From positions 1 through 24,532 of the IMG/VR virus record IMGVR_UViG_3300042561_001660: DNA of 24,532 bases; one strand, written 5' to 3'. Origin of the DNA: a virus. The notes beneath the pieces were generated by a model, which worked only from the letters and a program-made list of their open reading frames with translations, did no database searches and had not been told where the DNA came from. This document shows, piece by piece, positions 8,435-16,269 of this stretch. The position numbers and the translations under genes are program-made. Positions within the stretch are counted from its first letter, which is position 1; each line of letters opens with the position of its first letter.

Positions 8435-9214
8435 TTAAAGCGAACGACGGCCCATAAGAGCGTCTACGAAAAGCTGTTCTGCAGTGTTTGGTTCTTCCTT
8501 CTTTTCAGAAGAAATATCTTCTATAGAAAGAACATTCGTTTCTTCCTTAGAATTCTCTGCTTCACTTGTAATTTCTGGAACTACATTTGTATTTGCTTTT
8601 TTAACTGGCATCTTTGCAATGTCTCTTAATGAGTCAGCTAATGAAGAAGCTGTTCTTGTTGCGTGATCAGCTACAAGTACTCCTCTATCAGCTGCGCTTT
8701 CAATACCGGCTGCTATTTTTGCATCTACAACTCTTTCCGCTAACACTCTATGAAGTGCTGCTTTAAGGTTTTTATTTTCTTCTTCAAGAAGCTTGATTTT
8801 ATCAGAAAGTTCATCGTTGTTTTGCTCAGCGACTTCTTCTTTGTCGTTGAGCTCTGATTGAACTTCCTTATCAACTTCTTGTTCCTGATTTAACTCAGGC
8901 TTTTCAACTGACTCTTCAGAGTTATCGGATTCAGCGTCTTTAACTTGCACGTCCGACTCTTCTTTTGCTTCAGTGGAAATCTCTTCTTTAGATTCTTGTT
9001 TTTCTTCAGTTTCAATTTCTTCTTCTACAGCTGGAGCTTCTTCTTTTGTTTCTTCTTTTGTTTCTTCTTGCTCTTCTTGTGTTACTTCAGCTGTTTCTTC
9101 TGAATTCTCTACAGAATCTTCTTTCTTAGCAGTGTCTGCTGCAATTGAAGATAGATCATCACTCAGCTCTTTGGCTACAGTAAGGATGTCTTCTTCTTCT
9201 TTAAGAATGGTCAT
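8435..9214 (-). CDS. Nested scaffold protein from an internal in-frame start
   Basis: Within the protease-scaffold gene, an ATG at 9212-9214 (MTILKEEEDILTVAKEL) has GAGGAG nine bases upstream, as strong a site as those of separate genes. Starting here gives 259 residues holding only the acidic and coiled-coil scaffold part. The layout matches lambda, where scaffold Nu3 is made from an internal start within protease gene C. The nested product begins after the CGG shift site, so its synthesis does not depend on the frameshift. That start use is inferred from the ribosome site, not shown. Confidence 0.6.
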   Translation of the reverse strand: MTILKEEEDILTVAKELSDDLSSIAADTAKKEDSVENSEETAEVTQEEQEETKEETKEEAPAVEEEIETEEKQESKEEISTEAKEESDVQVKDAESDNSEESVEKPELNQEQEVDKEVQSELNDKEEVAEQNNDELSDKIKLLEEENKNLKAALHRVLAERVVDAKIAAGIESAADRGVLVADHATRTASSLADSLRDIAKMPVKKANTNVVPEITSEAENSKEETNVLSIEDISSEKKEEPNTAEQLFVDALMGRRSL

Positions 9215-10076
9215 TTCTGAATTCTCCTCATTATTATTAGATTCTTGTTCTTTTGATAGTAATGGGTTGTTATTAATATTGTAATTTTCGCTTTCATTTA
9301 CAGCCATAGCTGTTAAGAAAGATCCCTTTAATTGAAGGTAAACTGGTCTAGATTCCTTTTTCTTCATTCCTTTAAAAATTGATTGACTTTCAGATACTGA
9401 ATAAATATCTTCTTCATCCATTTTTAGAATAAAAGCGGAACTCTTTGCAACCCAGTCTGAATCAGAAACGCTTAAATTACTATCTGCTGTTGCTTTATTT
9501 CTAACACCGGATCTTTGATCCGCTGGTTGATTTACAAAAGAATACTCTTTAAAAGATATATCCTGCATATCGATAAACGCTAGTTTACCTTTGTAAACCT
9601 GACCTCTTCTATACTTTGGCATACGAGGTCTACCACTTGCATCCTCAGAGGCTAAATCTTCACCACTGATACTACAAACTGCTTTTCCAGCCCTTCCGCC
9701 AACAGAACCTGTTAAATATCTTTTATCCATAATCTTTTGAGCAGCTACTGGATCCGTAATAGCTATTTGAAGCCTAACAAAAGGAACTCCATCTTGCTCT
9801 TTATCCATTTTTGCAGCCATGACTCTTCCGATTGGCTCAGTGTTAAGATCATGATTTAAAATAATAGGCTTAGGGTAAGGTTCTACCCATGAATTTAAAG
9901 CCTTTTCTAATTCAACGGCTGAATAATTATTATAATTTCCAGTTAGTCCGTTCGTGTATGGCTGCTACTTCGATTATAAGACCATTTTTAAAATCAGATG
10001 ATTCAGAAAAATTAAAATCTGATTCTGTAATTTTTGGAAGCTCTATGGTAAAGTTTTCCGTAAATTCAAAAGCCAT
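8435..10076 (-). CDS. Prohead protease fused to scaffold region, with +1 shift at CGG
   Basis: Frame zero starts at ATG 10074-10076 behind CGGAGATA. Codon 43 is CGG (9948-9950), and frame zero stops five codons later. The +1 frame continues as LTGNYNNYSAVELEKAL and runs to TAA at 8435. The combined length (1,642 nt, 3n+1) gives 546 residues. Residues 30-200 read as an HK97-type prohead protease: IHE-G-LTGN..Y, KPIILNHD (likely catalytic His75), EPIGRVMAAKM, and AVCSISGED (likely catalytic Ser near 135-137). Without the shift the protease loses its start. From about residue 290 comes a long Glu/Lys-rich acidic stretch, then a coiled coil (KIKLLEEENKNLKAALHRVL), typical of capsid scaffolds. It should cleave scaffold and capsid during maturation. 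The short methionine at 9820 has no Shine-Dalgarno and falls inside the protease fold. Confidence 0.88.
9224..9229 (-). promoter_or_regulatory. Internal ribosome binding site for nested scaffold
   Basis: GAGGAG sits nine bases before an in-frame ATG inside the protease-scaffold reading frame. The local protein sequence is Asn/Glu-rich (NNNEENSE), so the GAGGAG could also arise simply from Glu-Glu codons. The spacing and the domain boundary favour a real site. Confidence 0.55.
9947..9950 (-). other. +1 recoding site: CGGA in the prohead protease, codon 43
   Basis: The coding strand reads ATA CAC GAA CGG ACT AAC TGG in frame zero (followed by AAA TTA TAA). The protease resumes as GAA-C-GGA-CTA-ACT-GGA-AAT (E-G-L-T-G-N). 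The shift falls inside the conserved N-terminal strand and loop of the protease, so an unshifted product would be 48 residues and inactive. Confidence 0.9.
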
Positions 10077-10115
10077 GTCTATCTCCGATTTTTAAAACCA
10101 TAGTTATAGTAATAT

Positions 10116-10144
10116 ATTTTATATGATTAAACACATTTATGCAA
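10116..10144 (-). promoter_or_regulatory. Putative promoter for the head-assembly genes
   Basis: TTGCAT (10139-10144) and TAAAAT (10116-10121) are 17 bases apart, in the 94-base gap before the protease gene. A TTACTATAAC element follows at about 10103-10112. Transcription would start about 30 bases before the protease ATG. The spacing is ideal for a sigma70-type promoter, but AT-rich DNA gives such matches by chance. Confidence 0.5.
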
Positions 10145-10170
10145 GCTGTAGTTAAAATTTATATAAAAGA

Positions 10171-10944
10171 TTAATTTTTTCCTTTAAAAACAAGGCTATT
10201 TCTTTCATCGCCTTGTGATAAAAACTTTTTTAATTCTTCTCTACCCATTATATGGGGAGTATATATGTATGAAGCGCAGTATAGGTTAAATCCTTTATCC
10301 TTGCAGTCTGCGCTCCAACCTAAGTCTTCGCCTTGTGGGTGAAACTTGTATCTAGAATTATTATAAACTTCTTTAGACATTAATTTTGCTGCCATTATTA
10401 TATCTGCTTTAAAAAAGTCGCCTATAGGATATTCTGCTTCTCTATATGCTTTTTCTCCACCAGATTCATGCCATGACATTACACTTGGATACTGAACTCC
10501 AAATGGAGTCATATACATAAGAGTATTTACTGCGTCTGCTTTACCGGACAATATATGACTCATTAGTAAATCTAACGTATTTGGATTTGTTAATAATATA
10601 TCTGAATCTAAGCTATAATAAAAATCTGGTTGTATTTTTTTAGCTTTATCTAAAAGAGAGTTTCTCATAGAAACCATATTTTCATATTTAGAAAATGTCC
10701 ATCTTCTTGAACCTTCATCGTGAGAATGATGAGTCAAATCGTCTCTAATTTCTAAATCAAATATATCTATCTTTGGATGAGCTTTTTTCCATTTAATTAA
10801 AAAATCAAATGTTTCTTTATCATCTTTACCAAGTTCAAATATAAAACCAATATTATCTATTCCATAAGTTTGCTTTTCTATGCAGGCAAACCAATATGGA
10901 AGTATCCAATCTCTTTTATATACAGGGCAACCTATTAGAAGCAT
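10171..10944 (-). CDS. Glycosyltransferase-like protein (GT-A type)
   Basis: This 257-residue protein starts at an ATG overlapping the TAA of the upstream gene (TAATG), with AGAGG before it. It opens LLIGCPVYKRDWILPYW, the usual first strand of nucleotide-sugar-binding GT-A folds. The DxD-type metal and sugar-nucleotide motif is visible as YYSLDSDILL near residue 115. Later come PIGDFFKADIIMAAKLM and HPQGEDLGWSADCKDKGFN, the latter resembling an acceptor or catalytic loop with acidic residues. It lacks a signal peptide or membrane anchor. It probably transfers a sugar to a virion protein, phage DNA or another acceptor, but substrate and acceptor cannot be told from the sequence. Its position between the portal and protease genes suggests late expression with the head genes. 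Confidence 0.7.
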   Translation of the reverse strand: MLLIGCPVYKRDWILPYWFACIEKQTYGIDNIGFIFELGKDDKETFDFLIKWKKAHPKIDIFDLEIRDDLTHHSHDEGSRRWTFSKYENMVSMRNSLLDKAKKIQPDFYYSLDSDILLTNPNTLDLLMSHILSGKADAVNTLMYMTPFGVQYPSVMSWHESGGEKAYREAEYPIGDFFKADIIMAAKLMSKEVYNNSRYKFHPQGEDLGWSADCKDKGFNLYCASYIYTPHIMGREELKKFLSQGDERNSLVFKGKN

Positions 10945-11294
10945 TAGGCCTCTTCTGTTTTTGTTTGGCTTTCTTCTACTGAAGTTTTCTTTTGTTTAGC
11001 TTTTGGTTTTTCTTCTACTATTTCTTTTTGGATAGAAGTTTCCTGTTGATCATTTTCAACTTCAACTTTATTAGTTGATAATTCTTCCTGCTTGATTTGC
11101 TCTTCTACTGAAGAAGTTTCTTCTTCATCATCTGAATTTAAGAATTCTTCAATCGCATCTAGTTTATATTTCATTTCTTCAATTACAGGCAGAAGTTCTG
11201 CTAAAACATCTAAAAATCTAGTATCAGCTAAACGAAACTGTCCATTTGCAACAGCTTCTTCTAATAAATCTAGTGTCTCTTCTTTAACTATCAT
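10944..11294 (-). CDS. Small acidic protein downstream of the portal, unknown function
   Basis: This 116-residue protein starts four bases after the portal stop, with TTGGAG inside the portal end serving as Shine-Dalgarno. It overlaps the next gene by one base. The N-terminal half is helical (ETLDLLEEAVANGQFRLAD, ELLPVIEEMKYKLDAIEEFL). The C-terminal half is a disordered Glu/Lys/Thr/Ser tail (KPKAKQKKTSVEESQTK). No family is recognised. The position suggests a head-assembly accessory factor or minor head protein, but this is guesswork. Confidence 0.6.
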   Translation of the reverse strand: MIVKEETLDLLEEAVANGQFRLADTRFLDVLAELLPVIEEMKYKLDAIEEFLNSDDEEETSSVEEQIKQEELSTNKVEVENDQQETSIQKEIVEEKPKAKQKKTSVEESQTKTEEA

Positions 11295-11298
11295 TTAT

Positions 11299-12921
11299 TT
11301 ATTCTCCAATTTTATCATTTTCTTCTACATAATTATACTCTGGTTCAAGTAACTTTTCAACCGTTACAAGCCATGACATGTCATCTGATCTTCTAATATT
11401 TGGTGAACTAGATCTACCATTTTGATTCTGCGGCCTACTTGAATTTCCTACTCCTTTTCTAGAAGATGGAAGATTTCTTTGACCTTTAGTAGCTGGCTGT
11501 TGACCGTCTGAACTTTTTGGAGAAGAAGTTTTTGATGTTAATTCTGCTTGATTTTTAGCCATATCCATTTGAAGCTGTGCTTGCATATGACCAAATAGTC
11601 TATCTTCTTCCACATTTGTATCTAAGCTTAACATCAATCTAGCTTCGTCTATTGTTATAAGATTGTTTACAAACTTTTGAATAATATGATTTTCTTTTTT
11701 AACTTGAGTATCAACATCTATTTCCTTAAACCTCATAAAGCATCTGTCAGACACAGTTGCATCCATTGGATTTTCTAGTGGATCATAACCACCCTCAAAT
11801 AATAGTTCATTAAATATAAATATTCTTACCATTTCAGAGAATTGCTTTTGAAGCTGCTTAACTCTATCGTAAAGCGCAACATCTAATCTATCTGTAACTG
11901 ATCTATTTCCACCATTCATACTCATACCTAAATGATGTGGGGCTACACCCAATCCAACTGAAACTCTTTCCTTAAAGTGATTTAAGTACTCGGAAGCATC
12001 GAGAGCTGTGTTATTAGCTCCTATAACATCTACACTGTGTCTATAGGGTAGTATTAATCCACCTTCTGCTCTAAGATTTTCTATCTCTGCTGCTGCGCGT
12101 GTTATTTCTTCCGGTTCAGCTGGTTGTTCTGCTGTACCTATTGTATATTTATAAAGAGGAAATAATTCTCTATGTACTAAATTTTGTATATCCTCTTCCA
12201 TCTGCCTAAGAGCTATAACGTCGTCTAGCACTGTTGATAAAAATGGAGTACCAAAAGCTCTACCTGGTTTTTTATCAAAGTACATATGGATTACTCTCTC
12301 TGCTGACCATACTGGGTCTTTATCGTTTGGAGAGTATGTTAGTGGATCAGTTGCCTGCTGATAGGCCTTTGGTCTATTTTGTTTATCTCTTAAGATATAA
12401 GTTTGTTCTGTTGGAATAAGATAATAACCAGCTATAGGCTCAGTGTTAGATATTGGATTTAACTTATCTGGAAAATAAGACCCAATATCTGCTCTAGCTT
12501 TAACAATAAATACGTTAGAGTATTTTATTAATTGATCTGATAATTCTATCAAAAATTCAGAAAAAGGTTTCTTCATGGTCATTTCCATGAAGTCTATTCT
12601 TCTGTAAAGATATGAAATAGCTTCAGGATTTTCTCCTACTATTTCCCATCCCTCTTTCCAAAATAATTCTTTATGCTTAGCTATAGCTTGACGAACATAT
12701 CCATCTGTGTCAAATGCTTGAGTAATTCTATTAAAGTCATAAGGAGATGGCTCAAATGCTGCCCTAGTGTCATAATAATACGAAGAACCACGAAACCCTA
12801 GAGCAAGAGCAGCTATCTTAATGCTCCTGCCAAGGGCTTTAATGTCGTCTTGTTTTAATGTTTTTTCCTCTAAAGCAGAAACTTGGTTTCTGGCAAAAGG
12901 AAGATATGATCTAATAGCCAT
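11299..12921 (-). CDS. Portal protein
   Basis: This 540-residue protein starts at ATG 12919-12921 behind AAAGGTG. Length and motifs fit a phage portal: ITQAFDTDGYVRQAIAKHKELFWKEGW near the N-terminus, PIAGYYLIPTEQTYI and RVIHMYFDKKPGRAFGTPFL in the wing and stem region, then VSVGLGVAPHHLGMS and GNRSVTDRLDVALYDRVKQLQ, which is very typical of portals of this type. The last 90 residues are a Ser/Gln/Asn/Arg-rich disordered tail. As a dodecamer it would form the DNA channel at one capsid vertex and dock the terminase, encoded upstream here, during packaging. It is unusual in being separated from the terminase by fibre-like and unknown virion genes. Confidence 0.88.
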   Translation of the reverse strand: MAIRSYLPFARNQVSALEEKTLKQDDIKALGRSIKIAALALGFRGSSYYYDTRAAFEPSPYDFNRITQAFDTDGYVRQAIAKHKELFWKEGWEIVGENPEAISYLYRRIDFMEMTMKKPFSEFLIELSDQLIKYSNVFIVKARADIGSYFPDKLNPISNTEPIAGYYLIPTEQTYILRDKQNRPKAYQQATDPLTYSPNDKDPVWSAERVIHMYFDKKPGRAFGTPFLSTVLDDVIALRQMEEDIQNLVHRELFPLYKYTIGTAEQPAEPEEITRAAAEIENLRAEGGLILPYRHSVDVIGANNTALDASEYLNHFKERVSVGLGVAPHHLGMSMNGGNRSVTDRLDVALYDRVKQLQKQFSEMVRIFIFNELLFEGGYDPLENPMDATVSDRCFMRFKEIDVDTQVKKENHIIQKFVNNLITIDEARLMLSLDTNVEEDRLFGHMQAQLQMDMAKNQAELTSKTSSPKSSDGQQPATKGQRNLPSSRKGVGNSSRPQNQNGRSSSPNIRRSDDMSWLVTVEKLLEPEYNYVEENDKIGE

Positions 12922-12944
12922 CTACGCACCTTTTGTGATTATGT

Positions 12945-12954
12945 TATTTATATA
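12945..12954 (-). promoter_or_regulatory. Putative late-type promoter before the portal gene
   Basis: The coding strand reads TACTATATAAATAAC, containing TATAAATA, the T4-type late promoter -10 sequence, about 24 bases before the portal ATG. It lies in a 51-base gap. The TACTATA core is shared with the two other gap promoters. No clear -35 is present, which fits a late phage promoter but also allows chance. Confidence 0.45.
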
Positions 12955-12972
12955 GTAGCTATAAATGGCAAA

Positions 12973-13161
12973 TTACTTAGTGGATTCTGTTAATCCTGCC
13001 ATTTCAAAGGCTTTTTTCATTATTAAGTTCTTTACAGACTCAAGCCAAAAAATTGTTTCTGGCTCAGAAAAATCGCTTTTATACTGAAGGTTCTGTTCAG
13101 ATACTTTAATAGTAATTGTTGCTTCTTTATTTTGTTCAGGTGTTTCATTGACATCGGACAT
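12973..13161 (-). CDS. Small protein upstream of the portal, unknown function
   Basis: This 62-residue protein begins MSDVNETPEQNKEATITIK and ends EMAGLTESTK. Its ATG shares a base with the TAA of the 58-residue ORF before it. It has a polar N-terminus, then a short strand and an amphipathic helix (IFWLESVKNLIMKKAFEMAG). No membrane segment or cysteine is present. Short proteins of this kind are frequent next to portal genes. I do not recognise the family. Confidence 0.6.
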   Translation of the reverse strand: MSDVNETPEQNKEATITIKVSEQNLQYKSDFSEPETIFWLESVKNLIMKKAFEMAGLTESTK

Positions 13162-13337
13162 TAGAAATCATCTTTCTCTTTTTGTTTTGGGTTTGTTTCA
13201 TTTGTTAAAGTATTTATATGATTAGTTAGATGTTTTATTGTAGCTTCTTTTATGATTAATTCAGAATTAAGCTGAGCTAATCTATCTTGAAAAGCTTGCA
13301 GTATTAAATTAACATCTAAATTTGAATTATTATCCAT
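13161..13337 (-). CDS. Small coiled-coil protein (58 residues)
   Basis: An ATG at 13335-13337 opens a 58-codon frame reading MDNNSNLDVNLILQAFQDR and continuing with heptad-like LAQLNSELIIKEATIKHLTNH, ending EKDDF and TAA. It fills the gap between the S74 fibre and the 62-residue gene and overlaps the latter by TAATG, which supports it. Its own Shine-Dalgarno is poor, so it may be translated by coupling. The predicted structure is one long helix that may form a coiled coil. Function unknown. Confidence 0.55.
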   Translation of the reverse strand: MDNNSNLDVNLILQAFQDRLAQLNSELIIKEATIKHLTNHINTLTNETNPKQKEKDDF

Positions 13338-13346
13338 AACAATGAA

Positions 13347-15258
13347 TTATAACACTTTAGATTCTAAGGTTGCAACTTTTTGTGACAATTCTTGAATTGA
13401 TTTTATAATAGGTGCTATAAATTTTATATAAACTAATGATTGTTCAGAATCTGGATCATCTGGGTTGGCAAGTGCCCAACCGCTAAAATCTCCTGGATTA
13501 ATACCACTATCTTCAAGTGCAATGTATACTTCTTGAGCTATTAGTCCATAGTGAATTCTTTTTCCTGGTGTTGAATTATATATTGGTTCTCCGTCTTCTT
13601 TTCTTAAAATTTCAGGTTCGCCAGTATCTCCTTCTTCTTGAGGAATTTCTATTGGATATTTTTTGCTTATATTTTTATAATAAGAAACAGGTCTAAGTTT
13701 ATTTATAAAATCTAAGCCAAGATCAGAGTCTTTAATGGTATTTTTAATTCTTATATCAGAAGAATCCAAAAGAGAACCAGTGTAATATAAGTTATCCCAT
13801 CTATAGTCAGCATTACGTACTCCAAGATCGTACTGTGCGTCAAAATATGGATAAAAGCTATTAGACCAACCGGCATAATTTCTGTTATAAAATTTTATTC
13901 TATTAACTAATATATCAGTATTAAGATATACTCTTAAGAATCCTGGATCATATTGATCTCCTATTATAAGATTTCCTGATATGTCTAAATTACCGTTGGA
14001 GCTATCCCATTGTATTGAGTTAGCGGAACCAGCTCCAACCCTAAAGAACAATACTCCATCATCTCTTCTTAGGAAAATATTATTAAAATCAGAATCACTT
14101 AAAGATAAACCATGATGTCCAGCTGAAACAATGTTACCACCAACTTCAATTCCTCCAACTGATATTTTTCCAGTTACACTAGATAAATTTCCGCCAAAAG
14201 TAGCATTACCATTTGAATCTACTGAGAAGTTTGGAAATGATATAGAGGAGGTTCCACCTGTATCCATTTGTATATATGTACTAGCTGATCCAACCCTAAA
14301 ATATGTAGTATCGTTAGTGTCTCTTCTTACCCAAGCATTATTCCATGAACCATCTATTCCTATCCCATTGTGTTCTGAGGCGTCGTAAACATTTTTTCCA
14401 ATATAGACATCTCCGGCTCTTAAATAACCGCTCATTGTTCCCCCAGAAGCGTTAACAGTTCCAGTAAATGTTCCAGACGTAGCTGTTATGGCACCACTTA
14501 TACTTACTTCACTTGCAGATAGTACTCCTCCAGATGTTACTCCAAATTTTCCAGAAGTAGTTGTTATTGCGCCGTTTGAGTATATTGTTAATCCTGTTGT
14601 GGTTACCTGACCAGCAGTTACGGTACCTCTAATGGAAGTGTTTGCAAACTCTGCGTTTCCGTTTCCTCTTATTATCCAACCGGTAGAACCAGTAACAAAA
14701 TTATTTGATTGAATTACAGAGTTAACTCCATCTAGTTTTATTGTTTGAGCACCGATTGTTCCTGCTTTTATTTTATCTGCAGTTAATTCAAGAATTTCAG
14801 CTGATGCAATTAAAGTTGCTTGAGATGCTATTAAACTAGTCCAAGCTCCATAATTTCCAGATGTATCAAATGATCTTATTCTTCCATAAACTGGTGATGT
14901 AGATGTTATTGCTTGAGCTATGTCATTTAAAACAACGCTAAAAACACTACTTGAGCTTTCTCCGTGATTGTATTAAATATTGTGAATCTAAATTATTTTG
15001 TGAATATACTTGATATTCATATCCTTTTAAGTCTTCATCATTTGGGGCGTCAAATTTAAACATTAAAGATTTTGAATTGTTATATAAACCAAAGTTGGCT
15101 ATATCAATTCCACCTGGAATACTGCTATCTGTTGGAGTTTCTAGTATTATGCTATTTTCAGCAGCAACTGTGCTTAAGTTATTATCGTAAGCTTCTACTT
15201 TTATTAAGTATCTTTTTCCTGGTTTTAAATCTTGGATAGTTTTTTTAATTATAGTCAT
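13347..15258 (-). CDS. FN3 and S74-chaperone tail fibre, with +1 shift at CGG
   Basis: Frame zero starts at ATG 15256-15258 behind AAAGG. Codon 99 is CGG (14962-14964), and frame zero stops four codons later. The +1 frame resumes as GESSSSVFSVVLNDIAQAI and continues to TAA at 13347. The combined length (1,912 nt, 3n+1) gives 636 residues. The first 95 residues resemble a fibronectin type III domain (LKPGKRYLIKVEAYDN, YEYQVYSQNN). The middle is fibre repeats (WIIRGNGNAEF, ITATSGTFTG, YLRAGDVYIGKN). The last 135 residues are an S74 intramolecular chaperone: SDIRIKNTIKDSDLGLDFI, LRPVSYY and HYGLIAQEVY. The Ser and Lys of SDIRIK match the self-cleavage dyad spacing. It should trimerise, cleave off its own chaperone, and act as a fibre or spike. 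The apparent start at 14435 lies inside a repeat. Confidence 0.87.
14961..14964 (-). other. +1 recoding site: CGGA in the S74 fibre, codon 99
   Basis: Frame zero reads ATA CAA TCA CGG AGA AAG CTC AAG TAG. The fibre resumes as TCA-C-GGA-GAA-AGC-TCA (S-G-E-S-S). The site lies at the end of the fibronectin domain, so the unshifted product would be about 103 residues: the domain alone, without repeats or chaperone. Confidence 0.87.
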
Positions 15259-15263
15259 ATTTA

Positions 15264-16265
15264 TTAACCTTTAAATGATATAGCTGGATCATATTCTTTT
15301 GCTCCCAATATTAAATCATATGCTTTTAAGTATTGGAAATTTATCATTTCTACTTCATTTCCATTTGAGGATTTATTATCTTGTTCTAAAGTTTCAATTA
15401 AGAAATAATATTTTTTATTTTCCAAACTTGAATCATTGTATATAATTGACTCTTCAATAGATGAAGAATATAAATCTATTTCTGTCCAGTCTAAATATAC
15501 TTCTTCCGTTTGCTCTATTGGGCCTACTGATGGATCGAAGCCTAAAATATAGTAATCTTGTTTTGACTTAATTATTTTTAATCTAACTTTTCCACCATTT
15601 GGTTTTTTATAAGCTTTAATTTTCAAAAATGGACCATTAAATGAACCTGATACTTTTGCGTTTATCTTTGTTGTTTTATAACCTAGCCAATCTACGCTTT
15701 GATTAAAATATGAAAACTGTTGTTTATCAATGTCGGGCTCATTTGCATTAACTTCTGTCAGATAATTATCTAAATTTGAAATATTTAAATTGTATAAAGA
15801 AGTATTGTACAGAGATGGATTTTCTAAAAGATTATTTAATGTACTTTCTGATACCTGCCTATATGCTTTTTTTGAATTATATTGAACTTCTTCTAGATAC
15901 TTTAGATGATCATTTCCATAGTAGAGATTATATTCACCAACAATATCTACTCCAGCTTCGTGATTCTTTGCACTTAAAAAGTATAAATATCCATTTAAAA
16001 CGGTTGACCTAACTGCTGTATATATCCCTGAATTCACATCTTCGTGGATAACTATATATTGCTTTTTATCTTCTTCTTTTTCTGCGGAAGTAGAAATTTT
16101 ATTATAAAAATCTTTATAGTCTAGTTTAATTCCTATAATTTGATTTTCTTCTATGTCATCAAATGGATTATAAATATCTATAGGTCGCCTCAATGGAGGA
16201 TATACGTAAACAGGAGTAGTTGAAGATAAATCAAAATCTCTTTTAAAGTACTTAAACCAACTCAT
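15264..16265 (-). CDS. Virion protein of unknown function
   Basis: This 333-residue protein starts at ATG 16263-16265 with AGAAGGA upstream, and five bases separate it from the preceding gene. It begins MSWFKYFKRDFDLSS and contains many Tyr, Asn and Asp residues. The C-terminal half has the look of a beta-sandwich (VSGSFNGPFLKIKAYKK, VRLKIIKSKQDYYILGFDP, KKYYFLIETLEQD). No signal, membrane or catalytic motif is visible. Position directly before the FN3-S74 fibre suggests a baseplate or fibre-attachment part, but no family is recognised. Confidence 0.6.
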   Translation of the reverse strand: MSWFKYFKRDFDLSSTTPVYVYPPLRRPIDIYNPFDDIEENQIIGIKLDYKDFYNKISTSAEKEEDKKQYIVIHEDVNSGIYTAVRSTVLNGYLYFLSAKNHEAGVDIVGEYNLYYGNDHLKYLEEVQYNSKKAYRQVSESTLNNLLENPSLYNTSLYNLNISNLDNYLTEVNANEPDIDKQQFSYFNQSVDWLGYKTTKINAKVSGSFNGPFLKIKAYKKPNGGKVRLKIIKSKQDYYILGFDPSVGPIEQTEEVYLDWTEIDLYSSSIEESIIYNDSSLENKKYYFLIETLEQDNKSSNGNEVEMINFQYLKAYDLILGAKEYDPAISFKG

Positions 16266-16269
16266 TTAA

